Source: Amoebophrya sp. A120
Lineage: Eukaryota; Sar; Dinophyceae; Syndiniales; Amoebophryaceae
Direction of reading: 5' to 3'
DNA: 38,479 bases
NCBI GenBank assembly: GCA_905178155.1
Contig: CAJINV010000003.1
Span: 10,567,075-10,605,553, forward strand
Made by a program: the position numbers and the translations under genes. This document shows, piece after piece, positions 21,982 to 31,494 of this stretch; positions within the stretch are counted from its first letter, which is position 1, and each line of letters begins with the position of its first letter. The notes under the pieces were generated by a model. That model was not told the DNA's origin, did no database searches, and saw only the letters and a program-made list of their open reading frames with translations.

Positions 21982-23955
21982 ATGACGGCTTTCTCGAAAA
22001 CGATGACCAGAGGATTAGCAACTTCAGTACTGCGCCGCACGACCGCAGCAGCGGCTTTGGCGGGAACAGCGGGCGGTTACATACATGGCGTTGGGGAACG
22101 TAAACCGAAACTTGGCACAACCGCATCGCAGATGACGGGACAAAAAACCAAGCAGGGCCATGATAACAGTTATGTCAAATCTGAGAAAGCAATAGCAAAT
22201 GCAAACCTGGCGCGACTGGGAAATTTGCAGTATGGAAAACGAAAAGCTGCGGATGAGGCAAGATTACCAAATGCAAATGTGTCTTGGTCTGGAAAGAGTG
22301 GAAGTTGTGATGCTGACTACCGGTGAAACAAAAGCTCTATGTTTGCATTGCATGAGCACAAAAACGAGATACTCATACACTTGCCTCCCGAAGAGGGCAT
22401 TTATTCTCATGGAGGATAGGCATGAGGAGGCCTTCGCCCAAGCCCGACCTGTGATGCTAAAGCATGCAAGACCAAGAGCATGACTGACGTGACATCGTGC
22501 GCGATGCAATGAAATCTGCATGACTTGACAATACAATCCCAAAATCTCCCAGACCCAGAAGTTCAAGTCCGTTCTCTTCCCTGTGCTGTGCAAAGGTCTT
22601 GTTTCCCAGACAAAACGCCAGACATATTTGCAATGCATCAAGACCTTCCATACCTCTGCCAAGCCTTGTTGTCCTCAGCCGAGTGCTTGTTGGCGGGAAG
22701 GACAAACTACATCCAGGGGAGCACGAACTCATCGAAAATTACCTCCCGGACCTACAAAAGCTAGCGGAAAAAAAAGCGCCGCCGGGTGGTAGTAATCTGG
22801 ACGCGGATTTTGCGTTTGCTTATGTACTGGCACCTGATACCGCACTGGCCTTCTCACAGCTACCGAAAAGAGATGCCCTTCGGCCGTACCTGGTGTGGAT
22901 GCACGGCCTGTGGTGCGTTCCAGGCAAAAACTCACAGACGACGATGATCCGCCTCGGGCAAGATCTTTGCCGCGGAGCTGCTTCTCCGCTTTCGTCCGCG
23001 GAACGGGTCGCCCTCGCAGAATGTTTTCAGCGCAAGGACTTCCTTTTTGAGCTTTGATTTGCGGGACTCCTGGCAGAACGCAGATGAAATCGCTCTACCC
23101 CGTGGAATTACCATGGCCCCGCCGAATCACTACACTATTAACCATGGCCCCGCCGACTTAAGCCGGCTGCCGACGTATTTCCTTACCTTTCGCGGTAGTG
23201 AGAATCCTGTGCCGTCAGGCATTCCGGGCATTCGGGCTTTAGCTAGTGTACGAGGCGGCGGCATAGGCGGCATGGTAAATAGAGGCCCCGTGCGGGCGGC
23301 AGTCAATTCCACATTCAACGCACAATTACCGCCGCCGGCGGTCGTGCAGGACGTCGCACAGGCGATACGCGATTCCGGATTTTTCCTCGGGGCCCCGGGC
23401 GTGTTGGCGGGGGAAGGGGCAGCTTCCGTGGATACGGACCAGGATCTTTGGGCAATGGTGAAGTCAAAAGTAGTAGTTGAATTGCTGCCGCACCAGGGCC
23501 ATCCCAACTACAGCGAGGACGACAGGGCGCGTTATGCTGCCTTGGCCGACACGGCGTTCGGCTTGGTTCCCCGCGGAGACGGTCGCTGGAATTACAGGTT
23601 CTCCGAACTTGTTGGCGCTTGCGTGATTCCAGTCGTGATTGCTGACGGACTAACCCTGCCTTTCTCGGAGTTAGTGGATTGGGCCGGTGAGCGTTTGGTC
23701 ATAAGAATTCCGGAAGACGTGGTTCTGCGCACTTCTACTGATGACGGTGAAACTTCGCCGCCCGAGCCCGACCCTTTGCTAGGTATTTTTGAGCATCTGA
23801 AGCCCTTCTCCAAGGATGACATTTTGAAGCGCCGGAGACGCTTGTGCGAAATCAACGATCTCTACTTTGCCACGAGTGAGAAGCGGGCTCAGGCCCTGTT
23901 GATGGATGCGAAAGCGTATCTCGAGAAGGAGGAAGAGCGCAGAGAAAGCCCGTGA
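21982..23955 (+). CDS. Exostosin-like (GT47) glycosyltransferase, one introner, one frameshift
   Basis: Exon 1 is 21982-22263 (94 codons, ATG start), with a weakly hydrophobic leader (SVLRRTTAAAALAGTAGGYI). Exon 2 starts at 22644 after a transposon-like intron; the junction EAR|PSIPL is in frame. This frame runs to a TGA at 23055. The conserved part lies in the +1 frame, open to 23955, so a single-base shift between about 23023 and 23055 is needed. The C-terminal half has the exostosin signature: DSWQNADEIALPRG, YFLTFRGS, then FGLVPRGDGRWNYRFSELVG, CVIPVVIADGLTLPF and SELVDWAGERLVIRIPEDV. Exostosin-family enzymes are type II Golgi glycosyltransferases that add sugars to glycans. Total length is about 530 residues, near the family norm. 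The frameshift may be a sequencing error beside a T5 run, a tiny intron, or real gene decay. Confidence 0.75.
22264..22643. mobile_element. Introner in exostosin-like gene, non-canonical ends
   Basis: A 380-nt insertion between two copies of CAAGA (22259-22263 and 22639-22643). The left end reads CAAATGCAAATGTGTCTTGG then TCTGG; the right end in reverse complement reads TGCATTGCAAATATGTCTGG, so the ends are related imperfect inverted repeats. The same ends are seen at 28.55, 29.57 and 33.69 kb. Removal of the element plus one CAAGA restores the frame. Possible intron ends set by the repeat are CA-AT, AA-TC, AG-CA, GA-AA, AT-AG and TT-GA, so GT-AG splicing is not available. The interior has no coding capacity of note. 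Confidence 0.75.
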
Positions 23956-25209
23956 AAAAGTATTGGTGATCTGGCTGCGTAAGAAATTTTTCGAACAAGC
24001 GCTTTCTTGTTTTCCATCCATTTATTTTTATCTATCAAAAAAGCTTGTACCCGCCTTGTTTTTCATCATCGCTATAAATAGCCATTTTTACACGCAGGTA
24101 GACTACAAGAAGGTCTGGAAGGGTGCAAGAGGAAACACACAGCACTTAGTTACCTAAAAAGCAGCTCTGCATCCGTGTTACGGGTAAACACAGCACGGAC
24201 AGTTCTTTTTTCAATTTTGACATTTTTACGAATCTACTTCAACAACAGTGACAGTCCAAGACGAGATACAACGACCAGAATAGCATTACAAATCCAACAA
24301 TCTCTTCTAACTTTGCAACGTATGCAACCACTTGTAAAGCTAAAGATATCAACGGGGCCTGTTGCAGCGCCCGTGCTCCCTTGTCTATTAGTGGAAAAAG
24401 TGTGTTTTATTCTTCGTTGCTGGGTCGTAGTAAGGTGACGAGCGACGTTCTAATCTAGCGGCTTTATTGACGCCTCTTATGCAAAACGACCGGCAGTTTT
24501 CAAGCGGCCGACGAAGGCGTTTTTTGACTACATAAAAGAACTTTACTTATCAAGCGGCCGGGGCTTTCGCTTTGTTGTCAAAAAAGCCTGAGCCAATTCT
24601 ATCGATGCGCCCTTGATAAAACGACGCAGGGGAGCCGGCAAAAGGGGCGCCCTTCTGAGGCGCCCACGCCCACAGCCTTGGTTTCTGGCGCCTTGGGGCG
24701 CCCAAAAAGGGCCGCCGAAAAAGCAGCAGTCCGAAAAAACAGCGAATCCGCATGGTGCGGGCGTCATTTACGGGGCCCCTCGCCGATGTCTGTGCTGTCA
24801 AGGGGTGCCCTACCTTTGGACACGAGCCAGACAGGCGGGCAACACCCATCGAAGCCGGCCTCTTATATAATAGCACTTCAGCAATTGCAATGTCATTAGC
24901 TAGCTCGAGCCAGGACCTTTTTGTTTTTTCATATCATAAATTGCTTAAACCAATAAATCTGCCATCTGGAGGGCCTACCTTCGCACGCCACCAGTTCTGC
25001 GTCGCGAAACAGGATGGAAAGTGAGTGATAAAGCTGCTATATGTTTTTGCAAAGCTGATTTCTTTGAATCGCCGTAGCTTGAGTCGCGTAGTGTATCTCG
25101 TCATGCCGTGACTCGCACAATAGTGGCAGATTAAAGCGCTCTGATTTTCGATAGGTCTTTTGAAAACTAAAATCCCGAAGGGTGGATTTTTGAAAATGAG
25201 CACTGTAGC
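23956..25209. other. Gene-free stretch after the exostosin-like gene
   Basis: No gene supported. CAAGCGGCCG occurs twice, near 24501 and 24550, in a short duplicated context. Between about 24600 and 24870 a GC-rich block is open in several frames on both strands and is taken as non-coding. AT-rich sequence follows. Confidence 0.5.
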
Positions 25210-25604
25210 GTAACGAACTCGAACTGAGAGCGCGACTACTTCTGCAAGCACATCCTGTGAGGTGTTGGCTGAAAATGAAAGAGAAGAAGAAGACGACTAC
25301 GCAATGCAAATTCTCTTCGTCGACGTCGAACCATGTGCATGAACTGAAAACGTACCATGTACGGTTTTCCAAACCGCAGACGAAAAACGGCACCAGATGG
25401 GGGGCGGACCGTAACGAGCTCGAACTGAGAGCGCGACTATTTCTGCAAGCACATCCTGTGAGGTGTTGGCTGAAAATGAAAGAAGAAGAAGAAGACGACT
25501 ACGCAATGCAAATTCTCTTCGTCGAACCATGTGCATGAACTAAAAACGCACCATGTACGATTTCCAAACCGCAGACGAAAAACGGCACCAGACGGGGGGC
25601 GGAC
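25210..25604. repeat. Tandem duplication of a ~200-bp unit
   Basis: Unit 1 (25210-25410, 201 bp) and unit 2 (25411-25604, 194 bp) are near identical from GTAACGA-CTCGAACTGAGAG through GAGGTGTTGGCTGAAAATGA to CGGCACCAGA-GGGGGGCGGAC. Differences are small indels (a GAAGAA run; loss of GTCGAC) and a few substitutions, so the duplication is recent. Neither unit encodes a recognisable product. Confidence 0.9.
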
Positions 25605-26260
25605 AATGTACGCCCGCCGTCTGGTGCGCGCCCGCGAGGGCCTTTTTTGTCTGTAGTACTAACAAACTCTTTGTGCCGCGGCAATGGATAAAATTCTTTG
25701 GGCCCCGGCCTGCGAGCTTCTTCTCTGCTTTCGGCCGGCGGCAAGGCGGGCCCGCCCTCATCTGCGCCCCCGCGGGGGCCCTTTTTGTGCGTGCTCTTTG
25801 TGCCGCGGCAACGGGTTTCTTCGCAGCGCGGCGGCTGGCCCTTTCGGCGGAGCAATAGTCTGCGAGGCCAACTCTGCAAAGGCAGCTGCGCGCGCATTGA
25901 TCTTGGCCCGGTGCGGCCTTCTCTGCTACCTTCCTTTTGCCTGCTTCCTTTTGTGCGCGGCAGCCTGGCACGCCTTCGCGGATGAAATTTTCCCCAAAAC
26001 TGCCCGCCCGCAATTAAAGCCCCAGAACAAGGGCAGAACAAAAGTCGAGGCCCATTGTTTTCCGAAGTGGCCCCGCCCTCAGTAAGCAGGATAATCATCA
26101 GACCAGCCCAAATGCAAAGCGCGCGGCGCCGCCCCGGATTGTTCGCCCGCGCGCTGCTTGACGTGATCGGCGACCATCGGCCGACCGCTTTGCGTCCTGT
26201 TCTCTCTGGGGAAGACGTGCGCGAGCGCGAAAAAACAAGGCGGGCCTACGGGGGGGGCTA
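25605..26260. other. GC-rich block with overlapping spurious frames
   Basis: GC-rich sequence open in several frames on both strands. The phrase CTCTTTGTGCCGCGGCAA occurs at about 25666 and 25796, each preceded by a GGGCC-T5 run, so part of the block is an internal imperfect duplication, which explains the long frames. No gene supported. Confidence 0.5.
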
Positions 26261-26380
26261 GCCTCCCCCTTCGGGAAAAAGGGGGGTCCTCCAGGGGCGC
26301 CTCAGGGGGGGGGCTTTTTTGGCCTCAGGGGGGGTCTCAGGGGGGGGGGTTTAGGGGACGAGGGGGGGCCTGAGGCCCAG
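26261..26380 (+). repeat. G-tract cluster
   Basis: Many runs of five to ten G separated by short CTCA, TTTA or CCTC spacers (for example CCTCAGGGGGGGTCTCAGGG), on the plus strand. The arrangement can form G-quadruplexes. It sits a little upstream of the orphan cassette copy C. It also makes this a likely place for assembly error. Confidence 0.7.
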
Positions 26381-26473
26381 AGAGAACAGCCCCAACGATC
26401 GCTATGTATTAGTCTGGTAATTTATCAAAAGGAGCAAAGGAGCGCGAGCGACTCTGATAAATGTACGTCGTTG

Positions 26474-26750
26474 CAGAGAAGTGCTGGCACTTAGATGATG
26501 TGAGCGGTAGGGTCGTGAAATGGTTTTGGCGTCCAGCTTGAGTGATTCGTCCGCTTGGTGCCATTCCAAGGAGCAGTGGGTAGACGTGTCTGCAGCTACT
26601 AGCCTTATGATGGCGATGCGCGCCTTGTTCGGGTTCGGCGCTTGGTTCTGTGCCGAACCCGCGCCTTGTTCGGGTTATGTGCGCCTTGACCCGGGCTCCG
26701 TTGCGGTGGCGGCACGGCTGGGCTTCCTGCGTTGCAGTTCGGACACGTGA
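26474..26750 (+). pseudogene. 5' cassette, copy C, with truncated signal-peptide ORF
   Basis: The third copy of the upstream block and leader exon. From AGAGAAGTGCTGGCACTTAG to the tandem ATGs at 26607 and on through the codons for MMAMRALFGFGAWFCAEPA it is almost identical to copies A and B. Similarity then ends abruptly, and a 16-bp phrase, GCGCCTTGTTCGGGTT, from the leader is repeated at the break. The frame continues for only 28 more codons to a stop at 26748-26750, giving a 47-residue product with no methyltransferase domain. It is most simply a partial duplication (pseudogene), though a very short secreted peptide cannot be excluded. Confidence 0.75.
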
Positions 26751-27630
26751 ATCGATTTGCATGAAAATCAAGCAACACACAACAGGTCGCACACGTGAAA
26801 ATTCAGAACTTTGGAAATTCGTTTGAACTTTGTTTGAAGTGAAATTAGTTCTCGGGCGCATTTAAATGATATAAAGCTGGGGCTGCCTTCGTACTTCGTT
26901 AGTCGTAAATGCAATTACTTTGCATGTGGCGATGCTCGCCGAAGACCGGAAAAGCCAATTAGTGCGCTCTTTAAGCGATGTCACGTGCCATCGATTTTTG
27001 GTCCGACTGCGACTGTAGACCGAAAAGGTTAGCAAGGCATGGACAATAAATAGAAGTACAACATCATCAACTTTAGGATGTGTAATAGAAGTACAACGAG
27101 AAAAGAAATATAATTATAGACATGATTGCACGTAGTAGAGCGATATGCGGAAAAAGTCTCGCATGAGCGACATCATGACCACCAGTATCACAATCGCATG
27201 CATTCCCCTGTATGTTAGTTTGTCCATATTCTATTTCCAGTAGTTGTATCGGTATGGATTGCATAAAGAGAACATAGCGCCAACATGTCCGAGTGTTGAT
27301 ATTGCGCTGCTAAAAATCAAGTTTGCGAAGAAAATTCGCCGTCGAAAGCGAAAGCGCCGTCTTTCATCGAGCCGTCATCTGATCAGACCGTCGGATCAGC
27401 AGGGGCCACGACCGCAGCTGCAGCTGGTGTTCGTGTTGATGAACATGAGAATAGTTTACGACCACTTGCCTTAGCTTACCGGCTCTTCGATTTCGAAAGA
27501 GAGAAGGTGTGGCGCATACGTACGTATGTCTGTATGGTACTAGCTGTTATCCGTGTGACCGCAGTATTTGTACTTGAGCGCAGCCGTGCCGCTTGCTGTA
27601 GCAAGGGCCACAGACTCTAGAGCAGGGGAA
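26751..27630. other. Gene-free stretch after cassette copy C
   Basis: No gene supported. The longest frames are under 80 codons and have no recognisable feature. The phrase TAGAAGTACAAC occurs twice (27051 and 27087), 36 bp apart. Confidence 0.5.
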
Positions 27631-27722
27631 GGGGGGGAGGGGGAAAGGAGGGAAAGGAGGGAAAGGAGGGAAAGGAGGGAAAGGGAGGGAAAGGGAGGGA
27701 AAGGGAGGGGAGGGTGGAAGCC
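27631..27722 (+). repeat. GGGAAAGGA purine minisatellite
   Basis: Tandem GGGAAAGGA units (9 bp), shifting to GGGAAAGGGA (10 bp) units, all purines on the plus strand. The frames through it on both strands are repeat artefacts. Purine-only mirror-like tracts can form triplex or quadruplex DNA. Confidence 0.9.
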
Positions 27723-28184
27723 CGAAGGGGGGGAGGCAGCCGGGCTGGAGGTGCCAAATAGAAGGAGAGAAAGCAGCAAGAACGGGCGAAAAGGAAAGGG
27801 CGCAGAGGGGCAAGGAGATGGAAACAGAGAAAAACGCTATAAAAGCAGGCGAAAACGGGGGGAAATGCGATAAAAGGCGGTCCCACCGGTGCGGAAGCAG
27901 GAATCAGGCGGCATTGCTGGGATTCCGTGGGGTTTGTGCCTAAAGGGCACGGGAGAGTCCCGGTAGAAAGATGACTTCTAACCTGGAGTTCCCAGGCGCT
28001 TTGCGGTAAAATAAAAAGGCTAAGTGCGGCGTACTGTTTCACAGGCGGAGGCTGCCGATGCAAAATCCGTGTTCCACAGGAGGAGGAGGGGTTTTGGATC
28101 CCCGACCCGGGCTCGGGTCCCCCTTCCTCGAGAAAGGGACGCGGGGTCTTCCCTTCGGGAGGCGGGGTTCTCCCCGGCCCCCGC

Positions 28185-28331
28185 GACCCCGGGCACCCCC
28201 CCCGGACCCCGGGGAACCCCCCGGACCCGGGGGTCCCCCCCCCTCCCCCTCCCCTCCCCCGGACCCCGGGGGTCCCCCCCCCTCCCCCTCCCCTGATAAT
28301 TCACGCTGCTCTTTTCGTATAGTATAGGAAT
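28185..28331. repeat. C-tract tandem repeat and unique tail, duplicated at 31.4 kb
   Basis: GGACCCCGGGGGTCCCCCCC followed by CCTCCCCCTCCCCT occurs twice in tandem, then GATAATTCACGCTGCTCTTT and CGTATAGTATAGGAAT. The block from 28206 to 28331 recurs at 31408-31494 with one tandem unit fewer, starting exactly after the ambiguous base at 31407. Confidence 0.85.
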
Positions 28332-28550
28332 TGTCCCGAAACACCTCTAATTGTGCCGTCGCTCCTTTTTGATGAAAAATTCGCCTGGGTTGTTCTTCTA
28401 GCATAGTACTCAGTTTATTTTTTTACCGACTCCTTGTATAACTCCACAGTCAGAGGAATAATTATCTTTTCGTACAAGGATCATGATCGGTTTTTGCCAC
28501 ACTGCTGCTCTCCCTGGCCGCGCAGCACAACTATTGTGATGCTGGTCGGG

Positions 28551-28840
28551 TTATGCATTGCAAATATCGAAGATCTGGGTCTGGAAGTATGCCAGGTTTG
28601 TCATGTTCGCTCGGTCAGCATGAGAAGTCTCAAGTCTGTCATGTGCGTTTTTTTAAGTACCCGAACGCCCCAGTTTCTTTGCTGTCATGCAGAAAGACCG
28701 CGCCTTGCGATGCAGAATGGGCAACACATAGTACTAGCGACTCGAAAACTTCTCATGCTTCGCTGTCCATCGAGGCCGGCGCCCTCATCACTGTCCAACC
28801 CGCATGACAAGTTTCCAGACATCCATTGATATTTGCCGTT
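28551..28840. mobile_element. Introner-family element, host exons not resolved
   Basis: The left end TGCATTGCAAATATCGAAGA then TCTGGGTCTGG and the right end, in reverse complement GGCAAATATCAATGGATGTC then TGG, match the ends of the elements at 22264, 29570 and 33694. Only a weak GTT direct repeat flanks it. I could not identify coding sequence on both sides. It may interrupt an upstream exon of the gene at 29.3 kb, a reverse-strand gene, or non-coding DNA. Confidence 0.55.
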
Positions 28841-29302
28841 GATATCTGTATTTGTGTGCGTTTTTCCTGTCGGGGTCGCTGCTGGGTGGCGCGGACGGGA
28901 AGAGGGCGTTAGTACGCGGTCGTAGAGCAGAGGCAGCGGCAGCAGGATTGTACAGGGCGGCAGTGATACCCTGAGGAAAAACGTTCCCACCCCAAAGTCA
29001 AGAAGATGGCAGATTCATTGCGACACGAACCGAGAAGTTTTGGCTGTAGCGCATGACACGCACCTTGGGTTTCTTGTGTAGAAGCCGTGTTTAGCTACTA
29101 GTGCAGCAGCATCACAAAACGAAATGGATCTTCAGCTGACCCTGATTGTAAGTAGCGCGGCGCTAAATGATTTCGAAACAGCACTAGCAAAAAATGCCAC
29201 TCACGTTGGAGTCGCGCGTGAGAAACAATTTAGGCATGCAGATTTGCATGCCAATAAACATTGGGTGCGGATGTTTGTGTTTACACTGGATAAGTAAACC
29301 GG

Positions 29303-30276
29303 GTGATTTTTCGGTACCGGTATGGTGCGCTCAAGCTCACGCCCGGGGCGTCTTCCAAGAAATTTTTTGGGAAGCCAGGCCAGCAAGCCTTTGTGGATGC
29401 GGTGCGGGGAAATCCTGACCAAGCCCGGTTTGGGGTAAACTACGAACAAATCTGGGAGAAAATGAAGGACATCGATATGCCCATCGATATGCGCGATGAC
29501 CCTCAGAGGGAGAGCATCAATGCGTCCATGGACCTGGATGCTGCGCAAGAGTGGGCAAAGTATTGGTTTTATGCATTGCAACTATGTAGTCTGGGTCTGG
29601 AAGAATGCCAACTTGTGATGCGCATTTCACAACACATAAAAATCTCTCACGCATAGCCAGCAAAAGCTGCCCACATTCTGTCACGAAAATGGGGCTTTTG
29701 TCATGCGGATTCGGCATTGCGGAAGCTTCTCGAAACCTTTGCTGCTAGAGCTTCCATGCCAGACCTTCTGCGTCATGCAAAAGCAGCATGGTTCTTCCAG
29801 ACCCAGACATATTTGCATTTGATAGGTTTCAGCCCAGCCGCGCGGTCGCGGATGCGCTACACAAGGCGCACCGCAAATTTAACCTCTCACAGCATCTGTG
29901 TGCAAGCCAGAAGGAAGAGCTTTGGAAAGCTTATTTGGTTTGGCTGGAAAAGCAGGGCATTCGTGGTCTCGACGGTGTTGAAAACGGGTGGACTATCGAC
30001 TTTTGGAGCCAAAAACTCACCGAGCTGGTGAAAAACGAGATCATGCAGATTTTTAAGTCGGGCCCATTGCCGGGCAAAGGACCGGCGCGCAAGTGGAATC
30101 AAAGGCACAGCTTGGCTCTGCCAAAGAAGCTCACATCATTGGAGGTACAACAACTGCAGAGGCAGTGTCCTGCCGCTACGCAAGGGCGGGCGGCTCCAGC
30201 TTCTCCTACGTCCTCTCCGCCAGCGCAGGTGCAGATTCTTATTGACGAGCAAAGCCGACTGCCAATTGTTTCTTAA
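29303..30276 (+). CDS. Unrecognised protein gene, 5' end unresolved, one introner
   Basis: Two frames join across a transposon-like intron: 29303-29569 and 29830-30276, with junction KYWF|QPSRA in frame, giving about 238 residues to a TAA at 30274-30276. The normal composition, the in-frame junction and the intron support a real gene. It is rich in Trp/Lys/Gln (EQIWEKMKDIDMP; YLVWLEKQGIRGLDG; LTELVKNEIMQIFKSG) with a Pro/Ala/Ser-rich tail; I recognise no family. The 5' end is unclear: the frame opens at 29294 without an ATG, and the first in-frame ATG is deep inside. A 57-codon ATG frame at 29124-29297 (starting MDLQLTLIVSSAALNDFETA) lies directly upstream in another frame and may be an upstream exon. 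Confidence 0.6.
29570..29829. mobile_element. Introner in unrecognised gene, GT-AG compatible
   Basis: A 260-nt element flanked by GGTTT (29565-29569 and 29825-29829). The left end TATGCATTGCAACTATGTAG then TCTGGGTCTGGAAGAA and the right end, in reverse complement TATCAAATGCAAATATGTCT then GGGTCTGGAAGAA, are imperfect inverted repeats of about 35 bp. The direct repeat allows a cut at 29566-29825, giving GT...AG ends and the same protein, so the spliceosome could remove it normally. Confidence 0.8.
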
Positions 30277-31189
30277 AAGCGAAGGTAGATTTGTTTCGCC
30301 AGGACGAGATCACGCAAGAACTCTTGACGTAAGAAGAGAAGGTAGAGGGTAAAGAGTGATCTATAGAATTATACACACGAACGAAGTAGTAGTAGGAGGA
30401 AAAAGGAGAACTCGAGTTACAGTATGAGTATGTACTAGCTGACAACACCTGATCCTGAAGAAGTCGTGTGCGTGCTCTTTTAAAAAGAGAGGGAACTCCC
30501 CCACACACGACCGATTACACTCGTTACGCGGTAGACCACACTAAGAATCAGTATAAGACATACACTTTATTTTCGAACAAATTTGAAAAGTTTTCAAACG
30601 ATCGTTGAAAACTATAGAAAAACAAATCAAGATTTGGAGTACTCACTGGGAACGAGTAAGACGAGAAACGCGCAGGCTGTGCGAGTATGTAGATCATGTA
30701 CTACTTACTATGATGTACAAGCTGACGCACTTCTTAACAAGTATTCTTACCCGCTGATACTCGGTCCAGGCACTACATGACCCAGCCGTCCGTGCTGTGC
30801 TGGATATTTTTATGAAATTCGAACCTCCGTGAACGAATTCGAACCCAAACCTCCGCACGCCCCCCCCCCCTAGTGCAGGATAAATGATGATGATGAAATT
30901 GAGATCTTTCTTTTTTGTGAGCGGCATCAACTACAACAAGAAGCTGAAGATGCCAAAACATAAGAACGCGACAACTTAGGCCTGAAGAGAACTCCTAAGC
31001 CTTATGCTGTCTCGCTGAGTCGCAAAGTGGTTGCGGCCGTTCTTACACAGTCCGTCGGTCGGACGTTGTGTACAAAAACAACAGCTAAACAACCTAGAGA
31101 GCAACAGTTGAACCGAAAACAACAGGCTAAAGCACAAGTGACCCCCTCGCAGGGGTATCTATTCGCTCACAATATATATAGAGTATTTT
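30277..31189. other. Gene-free stretch left of the repeat copy at 31.2 kb
   Basis: No gene supported. A C-run (13 C) lies at about 30858-30870. AATTCGAACC occurs twice near 30818-30845. TATATATA sequence at 31170-31185 directly precedes the repeat, as a similar AT stretch does at copy 1. Confidence 0.5.
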
Positions 31190-31406
31190 ATAGGCAAGGG
31201 AGTGAAACTTCGAAGGGAGTCAAGGGAGCCAAGGGAGGAAGATAAAACTTGCACAAATTGCCTCCCCTAAAATCATCGCAAAAATGCATGCTATGGGCGC
31301 ACTTACCGGGCACCGGTTTGGGCCCTGCTGCCCCCCCCCCCCCGCTGCGGCCCGCGGTTTGGCCGCGTTTAGGCATTAGCTCGTTGACGAAGGCCCTGGC
31401 CTCTTG
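31190..31406. mobile_element. Repeat element, copy 2 (truncated at the N)
   Basis: Matches 11691-11910 from TTTTATAGGCAAGGGAGTGA through the C10-C12 run to GAAGGCCCTGGCCTCTTG, with scattered substitutions. It stops exactly at the ambiguous base, so the rest of the element is missing from the assembly here or was lost at the join. Confidence 0.8.
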
Positions 31407-31407
31407 N
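31407..31407. other. Single ambiguous base (probable assembly join)
   Basis: The only N in the window. On its left the repeat copy ends mid-element; on its right begins an 87-bp copy of sequence from 28.2-28.3 kb. Both flanks are repeats, the classic situation for a forced contig join. Confidence 0.7.
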
Positions 31408-31494
31408 ACCCCGGGGAACCCCCCGGACCCGGGGGTCCCCCCCCCTCCCCCTCCCCTGATAATTCACGCTGCTCTTTTCGTATAGTATAGGAAT

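Noticed and set aside
24613-24870. Frames open on both strands in the 24.6-kb GC block
   Set aside because: Mutual shadows of one GC-rich segment, with no recognisable domain.
25499-26098. A 199-codon reverse ORF
   Set aside because: Runs from the tandem duplication into a GC-rich internal repeat and shows repeated peptide phrases; a repeat artefact.
27870-28015. Possible structured RNA with GGGATTCCGTGGGG and GGGCACGGGAGAGTCCCGG
   Set aside because: Some short stems can be drawn, but it matches no RNA family I recognise and has no tRNA-like T-loop or other signature.
27568-28327. Glu/Arg-rich and Pro-rich ORFs
   Set aside because: Direct translations of the purine minisatellite and the C-tract repeats.
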